Origin: Leptospira biflexa | Lineage (GTDB): Bacteria; Spirochaetota; Leptospiria; Turneriellales; DYLW01 | Assembly (NCBI GenBank): GCA_020720785.1 | Contig: DYOA01000017.1 | Span: forward strand, 14,105-52,099 | DNA length: 37,995 nucleotides | Direction: 5' to 3' | In this document: piece by piece, positions 20,965-30,100 of the stretch | Numbering within the stretch: position 1 is the first letter of the stretch | Layout of the letters: each line of letters opens with the position of its first letter | Notes under the pieces: generated by a model | The model's database searches: none | What the model saw: the letters and a program-made list of their open reading frames with translations, nothing else | What the model was told of the DNA's origin: nothing | Program-made: the position numbers and the translations under genes

Positions 20965-22491
20965 ATGAAATATTTTTCAGTTACACAATATCGCCCATCT
21001 GGTTTCGTTGCTTTCATGATAATCTCTATTCTGTTCGGGGTGGGGATTTCTTGCCGGAGCGACCGTCCTTTAGCGACATACCAGGGCGGTACAATTATGG
21101 AGTCCGATTTAATATCCATTGCAGAGATGTATTTGGGGGACTATTCTGTGCTCCAGAAAGAACAGAAAAAGATTATTCTGCGGGATATGGCATTGATCCG
21201 GATTTTATCCTCGCTGGGGAAAAATGATACGGAAATAACGTCATCCGGAAAAATTCTGGAAGAACGAGTGACCGCGGATTTTTTTCTGAGCCGATGGAAG
21301 ACAAATTCTGAGAAAGTGCGGGAACCATTTGTTTCCATCTCTCATATTTTGATCACCACCGGGAAGGAAGCCCCTGAGAAAGCAAGGCAGGACGCCGATG
21401 CAATATTCCAGGATTTGAAAGCCGGCAAAATCCGATGGGAGGATGCTGCGAAAAAATCCATGGATAAAAATACATCGGGGAAAAGCGGAGATTTGGGATT
21501 TGTAGCAGAGAACACCCGATTCCCGGCAGAGACTTTCCCCCTGTTTGCCCTGATTCTCAGGAAAGAGGGGAATCCGGAAAAATACGCATCCCATTCATAC
21601 TGCCGGGTGAGGGAAATCCTCACTCAGGAGGAGAAAAAAATTCCTGCCGGTTTTCTGGCTCTCTGTAAAAAGCAAAAGGATGACAATACAGAAATTCTCA
21701 TGGAATATTCTCCAGGGAAAACCGCCGGCGTTCGTCCACAGGATGTGGAATTGGAGGATCCCATACGGAAAGATGGACAAACCATTTTTCTGCCGGTATA
21801 TTCCATCTATGGCTGGCATATTATCAAAACCGGTCGCATCCTTAAAATGGATAAAAAAGAATACCGGAAACATCTGGAAGAAAACTCTCCCCCGGAGCAG
21901 AAAACCGGGGCGGAAGCGACTGCGGGATTTATCTGGGATAAAATTCTGGGTAAGCGGATCCAGAATTTTATAGATAAGGAATACCATCTTCATAATGTTT
22001 CCAGAGATTTTGTTCTTCCCTGTGACTGGAAAAGCAGGGACGGGATCATACAGGCGGAAAAAATCCGAATTGACCGGGATGAATTCCATAGCTTTCTGGA
22101 ATGGTACCGCATCCGTTATAATACCGGAACAGCCATGGACTGTGATCTGGAAAGAAAAATCTTTGCACGTTATCTTCAGAACAAAATTCTCTCCCGAACA
22201 GCAGTGAAATCCGGAATCCATACCGATGTGCGTTTCCAGAAGAGAATGGAGTGGGAAAAAATGAGCGAAATTGCCCACGCTTACATGGAAAAGCAATGGG
22301 GATCCGGAATTAAGGTGGATTCCGGTCATCTGGAGAGGGAATATAAACAGATTGTGTCCAGAGAAAAAAAAGCAGGGGTGCGGAAAGAAGAAGTGCACCG
22401 CTATCTGCATGCCCGGGAAAAAAGAGCAAAGATGGATAAAATGAAAAATGAGATTTTAAATAAATATTCATTTAAAATAACAATGGAATAA
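20965..22491 (+). CDS. PpiC/SurA-like peptidyl-prolyl isomerase lipoprotein
   Basis: A probable periplasmic foldase. The first 30 residues end in FGVGISC, a relaxed lipobox with Cys30 as the lipidation site, of the type spirochaetes tolerate. A parvulin (PpiC) domain begins at about residue 123 (VSISHILIT) and continues through SGKSGDLGFV to about 195. The typical end strand (YGWHIIKTG, residues 282-290) comes only after an insert of roughly 80 residues, so the domain is split. The remaining 200 residues are helical and resemble SurA-type chaperone regions. The active parvulin His in SHIL and the GDLG turn are present. Neighbouring lspA and lon, in the same cluster, fit a lipoprotein/protein-quality theme. 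Confidence 0.75.
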   Translation: MKYFSVTQYRPSGFVAFMIISILFGVGISCRSDRPLATYQGGTIMESDLISIAEMYLGDYSVLQKEQKKIILRDMALIRILSSLGKNDTEITSSGKILEERVTADFFLSRWKTNSEKVREPFVSISHILITTGKEAPEKARQDADAIFQDLKAGKIRWEDAAKKSMDKNTSGKSGDLGFVAENTRFPAETFPLFALILRKEGNPEKYASHSYCRVREILTQEEKKIPAGFLALCKKQKDDNTEILMEYSPGKTAGVRPQDVELEDPIRKDGQTIFLPVYSIYGWHIIKTGRILKMDKKEYRKHLEENSPPEQKTGAEATAGFIWDKILGKRIQNFIDKEYHLHNVSRDFVLPCDWKSRDGIIQAEKIRIDRDEFHSFLEWYRIRYNTGTAMDCDLERKIFARYLQNKILSRTAVKSGIHTDVRFQKRMEWEKMSEIAHAYMEKQWGSGIKVDSGHLEREYKQIVSREKKAGVRKEEVHRYLHAREKRAKMDKMKNEILNKYSFKITME

Positions 22492-22514
22492 AACAAAATA
22501 TTAAGAGAGGAAAA

Positions 22515-22841
22515 ATGGAAAAAGGAAACATAACCAGAATTTCTGCGGACATGGAATTTTCCGGAGAAATAAACTACCATGATATTCTGGTGGTGGAGGG
22601 AAGCGTTAAGGGTATCATAAAAAGCGATGGAAAAGTTATCATCACCGAACGTGGAAGTGTCCAGGGAGATATCTACGCTAAAAATCTGGAAATCCAGGGT
22701 GAAGTCCAGGGGAATATTTATGAGGCCGGTTTTGTCCAGTTAGCACCCACCTGCGTTTTGCATGGGGATATTTTTTCCAAAGAATTACAAATTGAAAGAG
22801 GCGCCCGCTACTATGGCAGCAGCACTATGATAACCGAATGA
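22515..22841 (+). CDS. Bactofilin family cytoskeletal protein
   Basis: A 108-aa protein consisting almost entirely of the bactofilin (DUF583) beta-helix: repeated strands with GSVKGIIKSDGKVIITERG, GSVQGDIYAKNLEIQGEVQGNIYE and a final GDIFSKELQIERGARYYG cap. (These are partial motifs of one continuous domain.) Bactofilins polymerise without nucleotide into filaments that organise cell shape, stalks or cell-wall enzymes at the membrane. The short hydrophilic N-terminal tail (MEKGNITRISADM) is typical. A good ribosome-binding site, GAGAGG, lies just upstream. The stop overlaps the next start as ATGA, which implies translational coupling with the RecJ-like gene. Confidence 0.9.
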   Translation: MEKGNITRISADMEFSGEINYHDILVVEGSVKGIIKSDGKVIITERGSVQGDIYAKNLEIQGEVQGNIYEAGFVQLAPTCVLHGDIFSKELQIERGARYYGSSTMITE

Positions 22842-24853
22842 CGGAAAAAGAAATACTCTCTGCGTACCTGCCCGGCCACTCCGGAATACAGGAAAAACTA
22901 TTCTCTGCATGGAATGAGCGTCTTTCCGGGTACTACAAGGACTCCATCCGGAATATGGATAACAGGCAGCGGGATGAATTTATCTTTCAGAAAAGTCTTA
23001 GGCTGTTTTTCCCATTTCCGTGTCTCCTGAGCAATTCCTTCCATCTGCCGGACATGGATAAGGGCATATCCCTGATGAGAAAATTTTATGAGGATGACCA
23101 GAATGGAATTTCCAGAAAAATCCTGATTTATGGGGACAGGGACGCGGATGGGGTGATTTCCTCATCCATCCTTTATAACTTTTTCCGTCCGTTATTCCGC
23201 CATCATTCCATGAAGGTATTTTTCCCGCTGCAGGATGATAAATACGGAGTTACGGAAAAAGTGGCTACCCGTCTGGCGGAGGAGAAATCTGATCTTGCGA
23301 TTATCCTGGATTGCGGTTCCGGTAATGCCAGAGAGATATCCACTCTGAAGAATGAAAAGAACCATTTTATCATTATGGATCACCACACTCTCCCAGAAAA
23401 TCCGGCGGATTATCCGGATGTGGACGCTTTCATTAATTCCAAAAGGATGGACCATATCCATCCGGATTCCGAGCCTGCCACTTCCGGTCTGGCGTTCAAG
23501 TTTATCCGGGCCTTTGCGTATTCTTTCACCTCACTGTATCATCAGGAAATTCAGGTGGAATGGAAAAATAAATATCATATATTTTTTCATGGTGAATGGA
23601 AAGAAAGTCTGGAAACACCCCGGAAAGAAATGAAAATTCACTCTCTGGACCAATTCTGGGAAGCCCAGGCAAAAAAGGATCGCAACATTTCCCTTTTATC
23701 CTCGTATCTGAAAAAACTGGGACGGGAGGAACTTCCCCTCCTGTACACTGTTTTTGAAAACCACTCCACCGCAAATATCCGCAAAAAAATTCAGCCGTTT
23801 TTTGCATGCACGGCAATTGGGACTGTCACGGACATGATGCCGGTGGTGGATGATAACAGAATCTTGGTTTCTGCTGGGCTTGCGGAGATGAACCGCAGGG
23901 GAGCACCCATCCCGCCCGGATTGGAGGCACTTTTATTGCGTCTGAAATTAAGAAATTTCCGGGTGGCAGAATCTGATATTGGTTTCTTTATTGGGCCGGT
24001 TCTGAATGCTCCGGGGCGGTTGGATACGGCGGACATCGCTTTTGAACTGCTCACGGAAAGGATTCCGGAAAAAGCGGCAAAAAAGGCCTATGAGCTGGAA
24101 TCCATCAATAAAAAACGCAAAGAGTATTCCCTATATGGTATAAAAATAGCCACCACAGAAGCAAACCGGGAGGAGGATGAGAATATTGTCATCATCTACC
24201 ATCCGGACATCCATCCCGGAATTTCCGGAAATGTGGCCAATCAGATATCCCAGGTTTATAAAAAACCGGCAGTAATCATGGTGAGGGAGGTGGATGGAAT
24301 CCGGGGATCCATCCGGGCGTACCAGAATGAGGATGTCTATTCCCTTCTGGAAATGAACGCCGATTTATTTATCCAGTTTGGTGGGCATAAAGGGGCAGCC
24401 GGATTTTCTCTGGATTTGGCAAGAAAGGAAGAAATGATTGCCAGATTCCGCCAGACCCTGGCAACCGGAAAAATCATCTGGAAAAAAACAGAGGAAAAAA
24501 AAGTGATAGCCTCTTTGAAAGATCTGGATTTATTCCCATCATTCTGGAATGATATTTTGGTATTCTCTCCTTATGGGATTATGAATCCGCATCCGGAAGT
24601 GGAAATCACAGCGGTCCGTCCTGTCCGGATATCCAATATCGGCGAGGGGGAGAAGCATGCAAAGGTATTCTTCACCGGGATTCCTGACAAGAGTATTGAA
24701 GGTATATGGTTTTTTCATGGAGGGGAGGCACAGAAATTCCATGAAAAAAATAATCTGGCCATTGTGGCGGAGCCTCATTTTAAATATTTCCGGGAAAGGC
24801 TCACATACCAGTTGAAGATAAAAAAGGTTGACATTGTAACGCAAACCGGATAA
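22838..24853 (+). CDS. recJ: RecJ-like single-stranded-DNA exonuclease (DHH/DHHA1 family)
   Basis: The DHH phosphoesterase core is clear: YGDRDADGV (metal-binding Asp at 100, 102 and 104), ILDCGSGN at about 157-163 and MDHHTLPENP (DHH at 181-183), followed by a DHHA1 domain with QFGGHKGAAGF near 512-520. Downstream, a segment with SPYGIMNPHPEVEI and RISNIGEGEKHAKVFF matches the OB-fold that RecJ uses to bind DNA. The length of 671 aa is somewhat above the common 560-580 aa, because an insert of about 100 residues follows the DHH motif. RecJ degrades single-stranded DNA 5' to 3' in recombination and mismatch repair. Other DHH enzymes (NrnA, GdpP) are shorter or membrane-bound. Its coupling to bactofilin is by 4-nt overlap. 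Confidence 0.88.
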   Translation: MTEKEILSAYLPGHSGIQEKLFSAWNERLSGYYKDSIRNMDNRQRDEFIFQKSLRLFFPFPCLLSNSFHLPDMDKGISLMRKFYEDDQNGISRKILIYGDRDADGVISSSILYNFFRPLFRHHSMKVFFPLQDDKYGVTEKVATRLAEEKSDLAIILDCGSGNAREISTLKNEKNHFIIMDHHTLPENPADYPDVDAFINSKRMDHIHPDSEPATSGLAFKFIRAFAYSFTSLYHQEIQVEWKNKYHIFFHGEWKESLETPRKEMKIHSLDQFWEAQAKKDRNISLLSSYLKKLGREELPLLYTVFENHSTANIRKKIQPFFACTAIGTVTDMMPVVDDNRILVSAGLAEMNRRGAPIPPGLEALLLRLKLRNFRVAESDIGFFIGPVLNAPGRLDTADIAFELLTERIPEKAAKKAYELESINKKRKEYSLYGIKIATTEANREEDENIVIIYHPDIHPGISGNVANQISQVYKKPAVIMVREVDGIRGSIRAYQNEDVYSLLEMNADLFIQFGGHKGAAGFSLDLARKEEMIARFRQTLATGKIIWKKTEEKKVIASLKDLDLFPSFWNDILVFSPYGIMNPHPEVEITAVRPVRISNIGEGEKHAKVFFTGIPDKSIEGIWFFHGGEAQKFHEKNNLAIVAEPHFKYFRERLTYQLKIKKVDIVTQTG

Positions 24854-24877
24854 AAAAAGTGGCCATAATCAAGTCCT

Positions 24878-27247
24878 ATGAAGAAGAAAAACAGTGAAAA
24901 TTCCGAATTCCTGATTTCCGTGGATCAATTGATGCCGGAAAACTTGTATATTTTTCCATTAAAGCAGAGACCCATTTTCCCGGGAATTGTGACTCCCGTG
25001 TTGATTCCACCCGGAAGGGCACAGGAAATCCTGAGCCGGGTTCTGGAAAAAACATCATTCATTGGCTTTGTTTTACTGAAGGATGATATGCTGGATGAAA
25101 TGGATATTACCAACCTGTTTATGGTGGGGACATCCTCACAAGTTATAAAAAAAATTAATCTCCCGGACGGTGGGATGCATCTTTTGATCAATACCATCTA
25201 CCGTTTTCGCGTGAAGCAATACGAGAAACGGGAGAAAAATATTGTGGCTCAGGTGGAATACTACAAAGAACAGGATGAAGAGAAAAAGTCAAATCATAAA
25301 AAAGAAATTAAAGCCCTCACCCGTGCGGTAATCACCGGTGCAAAAGATGTGATGAGCCAGAATCCTCTTCTTACGGAAGAAATGAAACTGGCCCTTCTGA
25401 ATGTGGATGAACCGGGAAAGATTGCCGATTTTACCTGCAATATTCTGAGTTTGGAAAAAAAAGAATTCCAGAATGTTCTGGAAACCTTTTCCACAAGGGA
25501 ACGGCTGGAAAAAACACTGCAATTTTTGCACCGGGAGATGGAGTTGATAAAGCTCCAGAATAAAATCCAGCACCAGATCAATAACCGGATGGAAAACCAG
25601 CAGAAGGAATATTTTCTGCGTGAACAGTTGAAGGAAATCAAAACCGAGCTGGGGTTGGATTCGGAGAGCAAAGAAAAAGGTGCGGAATACTACCGGAAAA
25701 AAACGGAAAAACTGGAATTGTCTGCGGAAGCACGGGAAAAAGTGAATGAAGAAATCTCCAAACTGGAATATGTGGATACCCATTCCAATGAATATTCCGT
25801 AATCCGGAACTATCTGGATATTATCATTGATCTTCCCTGGGCAAAGCCGGTTTTCCGGGACATTGATATTGCAAAAGCCGCAAAAATCCTGAACCGGGAT
25901 CATTATGGTCTGGAAGACATAAAAGAAAGAATTATTGAGCATATCGCTGTGATCAAGCTTCGGAAAAATGCAAAAGGTACCATCATCTGTCTGGTGGGGC
26001 CGCCCGGAGTGGGAAAAACATCTCTGGGGAAATCCATCGCAGCCAGCCTGGGAAAGAAATTTTTCCGGTTTTCTCTGGGGGGAATGCGGGATGAAGCGGA
26101 GATTAAAGGCCACCGTCGTACCTATGTTGGGGCCATGCCGGGAAAGGTGATGGGAGCGTTCCGGGTGGTCAAGGAAAAAGATCCTGTCATAATGCTGGAT
26201 GAAATTGATAAACTGGGAGTTTCTTTTCAGGGAGATCCTGCGAGTGCCCTGTTGGAGGTTCTGGACCCGGAACAAAACCAGTCTTTCCGGGATCATTATC
26301 TGGATATTCCGTTCGATTTATCTTTCACAACGTTTATTACCACAGCCAACACCCTGGAGACCATTCCGCCCCCCCTTCTGGACAGGATGGAAGTCATCCG
26401 TCTTTCCGGTTATGTACTGGAAGAAAAAATGAACATAGCCCGGAAGTATATCATCCCCCGTATGATTAAAGAAAATGGATTGAGCACATCCAATGTTCCC
26501 CGGATCACCCAGAATGGCCTGAAAGAACTGATCGATGGATATTCACGGGAAGCCGGAGTACGGTCACTGGAGCAGCATATCAAAAAGGTATACCGGAAAG
26601 CGGCGGCTGCTCTGGTGCGCGGCAAAGCATTTCCATCCATCATCGATGAAAATCTGGAGGCGGTTTTGGGCCCGGCCCGTTTTACCAAAAAAGAAAATTC
26701 CCTTGCGGAATACCCCGGCACGGCCATAGGTTTGGCGTGGACGCAAATGGGCGGAGCAACCCTCATCATTGAAGCTAACGCCGTTCCGGGGAGAGGGCGG
26801 GTCCGCATAACCGGGCAGTTGGGGAAAGTCATGAATGAAAGCGTGGAAATTGCCATGACGGTGGTCCGCAGTATTGTGAAAGATGAAAAATACTGGATGA
26901 AAAATGACTTTCATATCCATGTGCCGGATGGAGCCACCCCCAAGGACGGCCCCTCCGCAGGAATTACCATGACCACCGCTCTGTTGTCATTGTACCGGCA
27001 GGCTCCCATTAAAAAAGGATTTGCGATGACGGGAGAAATCCGGCTGAGCGGGGATGTTTTACCCATCGGCGGGTTAAAGGAAAAAACCATTGCCGCTAAA
27101 AGAGCCGGTATTAAAAATATTATCTTTCCGGAAGAAAACTTAAAAGACTGGAAGGAAATGCCGGACTTTATTAAAAAAGGAATTACTTTCCATCCGGTTT
27201 CCAGGTATACGGAAGTGGAGAATCTTGTTTTTTTGAGAAAAAATTAA
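24878..27247 (+). CDS. lon: ATP-dependent protease La
   Basis: A 789-aa cytoplasmic AAA+ serine protease that removes misfolded and regulatory proteins. In order it has a substrate-binding N-domain opening with PLKQRPIFPGIVTPVLIPPG, a coiled coil (about 220-300), Walker A GPPGVGKTS near 373, Walker B VIMLDEIDKLG near 436, a sensor region around DRMEVIRLSGY, and the protease domain with PKDGPSAG (catalytic Ser693) and GGLKEK (catalytic Lys736, the usual 43-residue spacing). The length is typical. The RPIFPG motif in the N-domain is reminiscent of spirochaete Lon proteins; that is recollection of the family, not a search. The gene begins 24 nt after the RecJ stop with no obvious Shine-Dalgarno sequence. 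Confidence 0.97.
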   Translation: MKKKNSENSEFLISVDQLMPENLYIFPLKQRPIFPGIVTPVLIPPGRAQEILSRVLEKTSFIGFVLLKDDMLDEMDITNLFMVGTSSQVIKKINLPDGGMHLLINTIYRFRVKQYEKREKNIVAQVEYYKEQDEEKKSNHKKEIKALTRAVITGAKDVMSQNPLLTEEMKLALLNVDEPGKIADFTCNILSLEKKEFQNVLETFSTRERLEKTLQFLHREMELIKLQNKIQHQINNRMENQQKEYFLREQLKEIKTELGLDSESKEKGAEYYRKKTEKLELSAEAREKVNEEISKLEYVDTHSNEYSVIRNYLDIIIDLPWAKPVFRDIDIAKAAKILNRDHYGLEDIKERIIEHIAVIKLRKNAKGTIICLVGPPGVGKTSLGKSIAASLGKKFFRFSLGGMRDEAEIKGHRRTYVGAMPGKVMGAFRVVKEKDPVIMLDEIDKLGVSFQGDPASALLEVLDPEQNQSFRDHYLDIPFDLSFTTFITTANTLETIPPPLLDRMEVIRLSGYVLEEKMNIARKYIIPRMIKENGLSTSNVPRITQNGLKELIDGYSREAGVRSLEQHIKKVYRKAAAALVRGKAFPSIIDENLEAVLGPARFTKKENSLAEYPGTAIGLAWTQMGGATLIIEANAVPGRGRVRITGQLGKVMNESVEIAMTVVRSIVKDEKYWMKNDFHIHVPDGATPKDGPSAGITMTTALLSLYRQAPIKKGFAMTGEIRLSGDVLPIGGLKEKTIAAKRAGIKNIIFPEENLKDWKEMPDFIKKGITFHPVSRYTEVENLVFLRKN

Positions 27248-27257
27248 AGGATGAAGT

Positions 27258-27767
27258 ATGGAAATAGTTGGCATTAAGCAAAAAGTAGATATAAAATTTA
27301 TATCTACTTTTATCATAATCTGGGCTCTTGATATGGCGACCAAGTTCTGGGCTCTGGATTTTCTGGACGCCGCAAAAAATCCTGAATATGCTTATTCAGG
27401 ATATGAGGTTCTGGGGAATTTTCTCCGGTTCAGGCTCACACACAACACGGGCGGGGTCTTTGGTATATTCCAGGGGAATGCCATTATCTTTCACATCCTT
27501 ACCGGGTTTGCGATTTTGTTTCTTCTCTTTTACTATATTAAAACCCCGGATTTTTCACGTATGTTCCAGATATCCATTTCCTTCATTGTGGGTGGAGCAC
27601 TGGGAAATTTTACAGACCGGTTTTTTCGCCCCGGGGTGGTGGATTTTATTGATATGGGGATTGGTACCTACCGATGGCCCACTTATAATGTAGCGGATTC
27701 CTTTATAACAGTGGGGGCACTGGTTCTGGCCCTGGCCTTTTATCTGATGGAAAAGAAGCGGCAGTGA
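27258..27767 (+). CDS. lspA: Lipoprotein signal peptidase (signal peptidase II)
   Basis: An inner-membrane aspartyl protease that cleaves prolipoproteins after lipid attachment. At 169 aa it has four membrane segments. Motifs are LDMATKFW, HNTGGVFGIF, GGALGNFTDRFFRPGVVDF and NVADSFI. By homology to the P. aeruginosa enzyme, the catalytic pair is Asp129 (VVDF) and Asp147 (NVAD). The ATG at 27258 has AAGGATG upstream, 10 nt after lon. A 31-bp palindrome lies in codons 8-18. The presence of LspA matches the predicted lipoprotein in this cluster. Confidence 0.95.
   Translation: MEIVGIKQKVDIKFISTFIIIWALDMATKFWALDFLDAAKNPEYAYSGYEVLGNFLRFRLTHNTGGVFGIFQGNAIIFHILTGFAILFLLFYYIKTPDFSRMFQISISFIVGGALGNFTDRFFRPGVVDFIDMGIGTYRWPTYNVADSFITVGALVLALAFYLMEKKRQ
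27281..27311. repeat. 31-bp palindrome at the start of lspA
   Basis: AAAAGTAGATATAAA at 27281-27295 is followed by one unpaired A and then its exact reverse complement, TTTATATCTACTTTT, at 27297-27311. There are no mismatches, so it is a 15-bp arm with a single-base centre. It lies 24 nt after the lspA ATG, inside the coding sequence. No U-run follows it, so it does not look like a standard terminator. It could be an mRNA hairpin limiting LspA translation, or a protein-binding site. Confidence 0.8.
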
Positions 27768-27780
27768 AACCGCACAGAAG

Positions 27781-28731
27781 ATGAATGTTCTGGAATTTAC
27801 CCTGGAGCCGGGAGAAAGGGTGGACGTTTTTTTGTCCAGAGAATACCCGCAGCAATCCCGGAGCCGGATACAGAAATTAATCGAGGAGGGGGCACTTTCC
27901 ATGGAAGGGAAGACCATACTCCGCCCTTCCTATAAAAGCAAAAAATCTGAAGCTGGCAGATTTGAGTATCCGGAGGAGAAAATATTTATCCTTCGCCCGT
28001 CCCCGGATAAGGTACCGGTGATTTTTGAAAATGACCACTTTGCCATTGTGAAAAAACCGGCGGGGATGACCACCCATCCGGGAGCCGGGACCGGAGAGGA
28101 TACTCTGGTGCATGCATTAATGGGCAGCGTGGATTCCCTGTCCGATGGGCTCACCCGGGAACGGCCTGGGATTATCCATCGGCTGGACCGCTCCACGGAA
28201 GGCCTGATGGTGATTGCCAAAACCAATGAAGCCCATAAGAAAATTGCAGCACTTTTTAAAGAAAAGAAAATCACAAAAAAATATCGTGCCATTGTCTGGG
28301 GATTTTTACCGGAGGGTGACTGGATCCCGGTGGAGGGTTACATTTTCCGCCATCCCAAAGACAGAAAAAAAATGGCATTTTCCACGGAGAAAAAATCCCG
28401 TTTTTCCAGATTGGCTCTCCATGATTTCCGGATTATCCGTTCCGGAGAAATTTTCACCCAGGTGGAAATCCGGTTGCTTACCGGGAGAACCCACCAGATC
28501 CGTGCCTTTTTTACCAGTATGGGCCATCCCATCGTCGGGGATACAATTTATTCTGTTCCGGAAAAGAGAAAGAATATTTACAAGGAAAAACTGGCAGCCA
28601 GAAAATTTCCCCTGGATATTGAATCTCTTTATCTGCGGGCGTATTATCTGGAATTTGTCTCTCCTTTTGATGGACAAAGGCAAAGGTTCCGGATACCCAT
28701 GGATGACTGGGATAATCTTTCCATGATGTGA
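27781..28731 (+). CDS. RluD-family 23S rRNA pseudouridine synthase
   Basis: Converts specific uridines in RNA to pseudouridine. The N-terminal S4-like RNA-binding region (about residues 10-70; SRSRIQKLIEEGAL) is followed by the RluA/RluD catalytic domain with KPAGMTTHPGAG and RPGIIHRLDRSTEGLM (catalytic Asp136), then LTGRTHQIRAFF and GHPIVGD. The length of 316 aa is that of RluC/RluD proteins. Which uridine is modified cannot be told from sequence, so I give no symbol. It starts 13 nt after lspA, and the lspA-rluD order is common in bacteria. Confidence 0.93.
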   Translation: MNVLEFTLEPGERVDVFLSREYPQQSRSRIQKLIEEGALSMEGKTILRPSYKSKKSEAGRFEYPEEKIFILRPSPDKVPVIFENDHFAIVKKPAGMTTHPGAGTGEDTLVHALMGSVDSLSDGLTRERPGIIHRLDRSTEGLMVIAKTNEAHKKIAALFKEKKITKKYRAIVWGFLPEGDWIPVEGYIFRHPKDRKKMAFSTEKKSRFSRLALHDFRIIRSGEIFTQVEIRLLTGRTHQIRAFFTSMGHPIVGDTIYSVPEKRKNIYKEKLAARKFPLDIESLYLRAYYLEFVSPFDGQRQRFRIPMDDWDNLSMM

Positions 28732-28738
28732 GAAAGTA

Positions 28739-30100
28739 ATGGCAAAAAAAAAGATTGAGTATGTTTGTTCAGAATGCGGGGATACTTTTCTCCGCTGGAT
28801 GGGACAGTGCCCCAGTTGCAAGACCTGGAATTCCATGAAAGAAATGGATGTTTCCACGGAAGAAAATGTATTAAGGAAATCTCCGCCCGGGCAGTTGAAA
28901 AGCATTTCCTCCATTGCGATGGAAGAATCCCGGCAGAGAATGAGTCTGTCCCCCTTGGTGGAATTTGACCGTCTTCTGGGGGGAGGGGCCGTTCCGGGAA
29001 GTGTGGTTCTTCTGGGGGGGGAACCGGGCGTGGGAAAATCCACCCTGCTGCTGGAGCTGGCTCGCTCCGGAAAAAAGATTGTTTATGTGACCGGAGAAGA
29101 AAGTGACCGCCAGATAGCAGAACGTGCCCGGCGGCTGGGAGTGGATAATCCTCATCTGTTCATTATGCAGGAGAATTCTCTGGATACAATTCTTTCTGTG
29201 CTGGAAACGGACGTCGCAGATATGATCATTATAGACTCCATCCAGACTGTGTTTCCCTCCGGTCCTTCCGGCTCCGGTTCTGTTTCCACCATAAAGGAGG
29301 CAAGCCGTCAGTTGATTGATCTGGCCAAACGCAGGGAAATTCCCATGATCATAACCGGCCATGTCACCAAAGACGGACAGATTGCCGGTCCCAAACTTCT
29401 GGAACATTCCGTGGATGTGGTTTTATATTTTGAGAGCCAGAACTGGGGACAGTACCGGTTCATCAAATCCGTAAAAAACCGCTATGGTTCCACCGGAGAA
29501 ATTGCTATTTATGAAATGACCGCCGCCGGATTAAAAGAAATTCCTTCCCATGTGAGCCTTATCCCCATGGAAGAGACCGGAGGAATTGGGAGTATCTTGT
29601 TTCCCCAGGTGGAGGGTAGCCGGGTGACATTAATGGAAATACAGGTTTTGGTGACCCCCGCCGGATACTCCAATGGCCGCCGGATTGGGGAAAACATTGA
29701 TGTATCCCGCATTCATTTGATTGCCGCCATTATTGAAAAAAATTTTGGTTATCATCTTTCAGAAAAGGACATATTTGTCCGTGTCCGGGGTGGCTCCCGG
29801 CTGGAGGATTCGGCAGCGGATCTGGCACTTTTTGTGGCCATGCTTTCCAGCGTTTTGGATATTCCCCTCCCCGGAGCCTGGGCCGCAGCAGGGGAAATCT
29901 CATTGACTGGAAAAATCCGCTATCCTTCCCATGATGAAAACCGCCGGCATTCACTACGGCAGTTTGGGGTGAATCATTTTATCTGGGGAAAAGACCCATC
30001 CGGGAAAGCAGAAAAAGTGATGAATAAAACTGGACGGATTTTCTACTATGAGCATGTGAAAAATATTCTGGAAAACCACCAGTTTTCATTCACCGGTTGA
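28739..30100 (+). CDS. radA: DNA repair protein RadA (Sms)
   Basis: A RecA-like branch-migration ATPase in recombination. A C4 zinc finger (Cys10, 13, 24 and 27; VCSECGDTF...GQCPSCKTW) precedes a RecA-like domain with Walker A GGEPGVGKST at residues 93-102 and Walker B MIIIDSIQT. The RadA-specific KNRYGSTGE motif is near residue 245, and a Lon-protease-like C-terminal domain follows from about 290 (VLVTPAGYSNGRR, GSRLEDSAADLAL). The length of 453 aa is standard. The last 15 nt overlap the 3' end of the convergent glycosyltransferase gene. Confidence 0.97.
   Translation: MAKKKIEYVCSECGDTFLRWMGQCPSCKTWNSMKEMDVSTEENVLRKSPPGQLKSISSIAMEESRQRMSLSPLVEFDRLLGGGAVPGSVVLLGGEPGVGKSTLLLELARSGKKIVYVTGEESDRQIAERARRLGVDNPHLFIMQENSLDTILSVLETDVADMIIIDSIQTVFPSGPSGSGSVSTIKEASRQLIDLAKRREIPMIITGHVTKDGQIAGPKLLEHSVDVVLYFESQNWGQYRFIKSVKNRYGSTGEIAIYEMTAAGLKEIPSHVSLIPMEETGGIGSILFPQVEGSRVTLMEIQVLVTPAGYSNGRRIGENIDVSRIHLIAAIIEKNFGYHLSEKDIFVRVRGGSRLEDSAADLALFVAMLSSVLDIPLPGAWAAAGEISLTGKIRYPSHDENRRHSLRQFGVNHFIWGKDPSGKAEKVMNKTGRIFYYEHVKNILENHQFSFTG

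Noticed and set aside
25289..26296. Minus-strand frame of 335 codons inside lon, and one at 21595-22410 inside the PpiC gene
   Set aside because: Both are antisense to well-supported genes and are rich in Phe and His in a way typical of reverse-strand translation.
27281..27311. The lspA palindrome as an intrinsic terminator
   Set aside because: It is not followed by a T-run, lies inside coding sequence, and is AT-rich in the stem.
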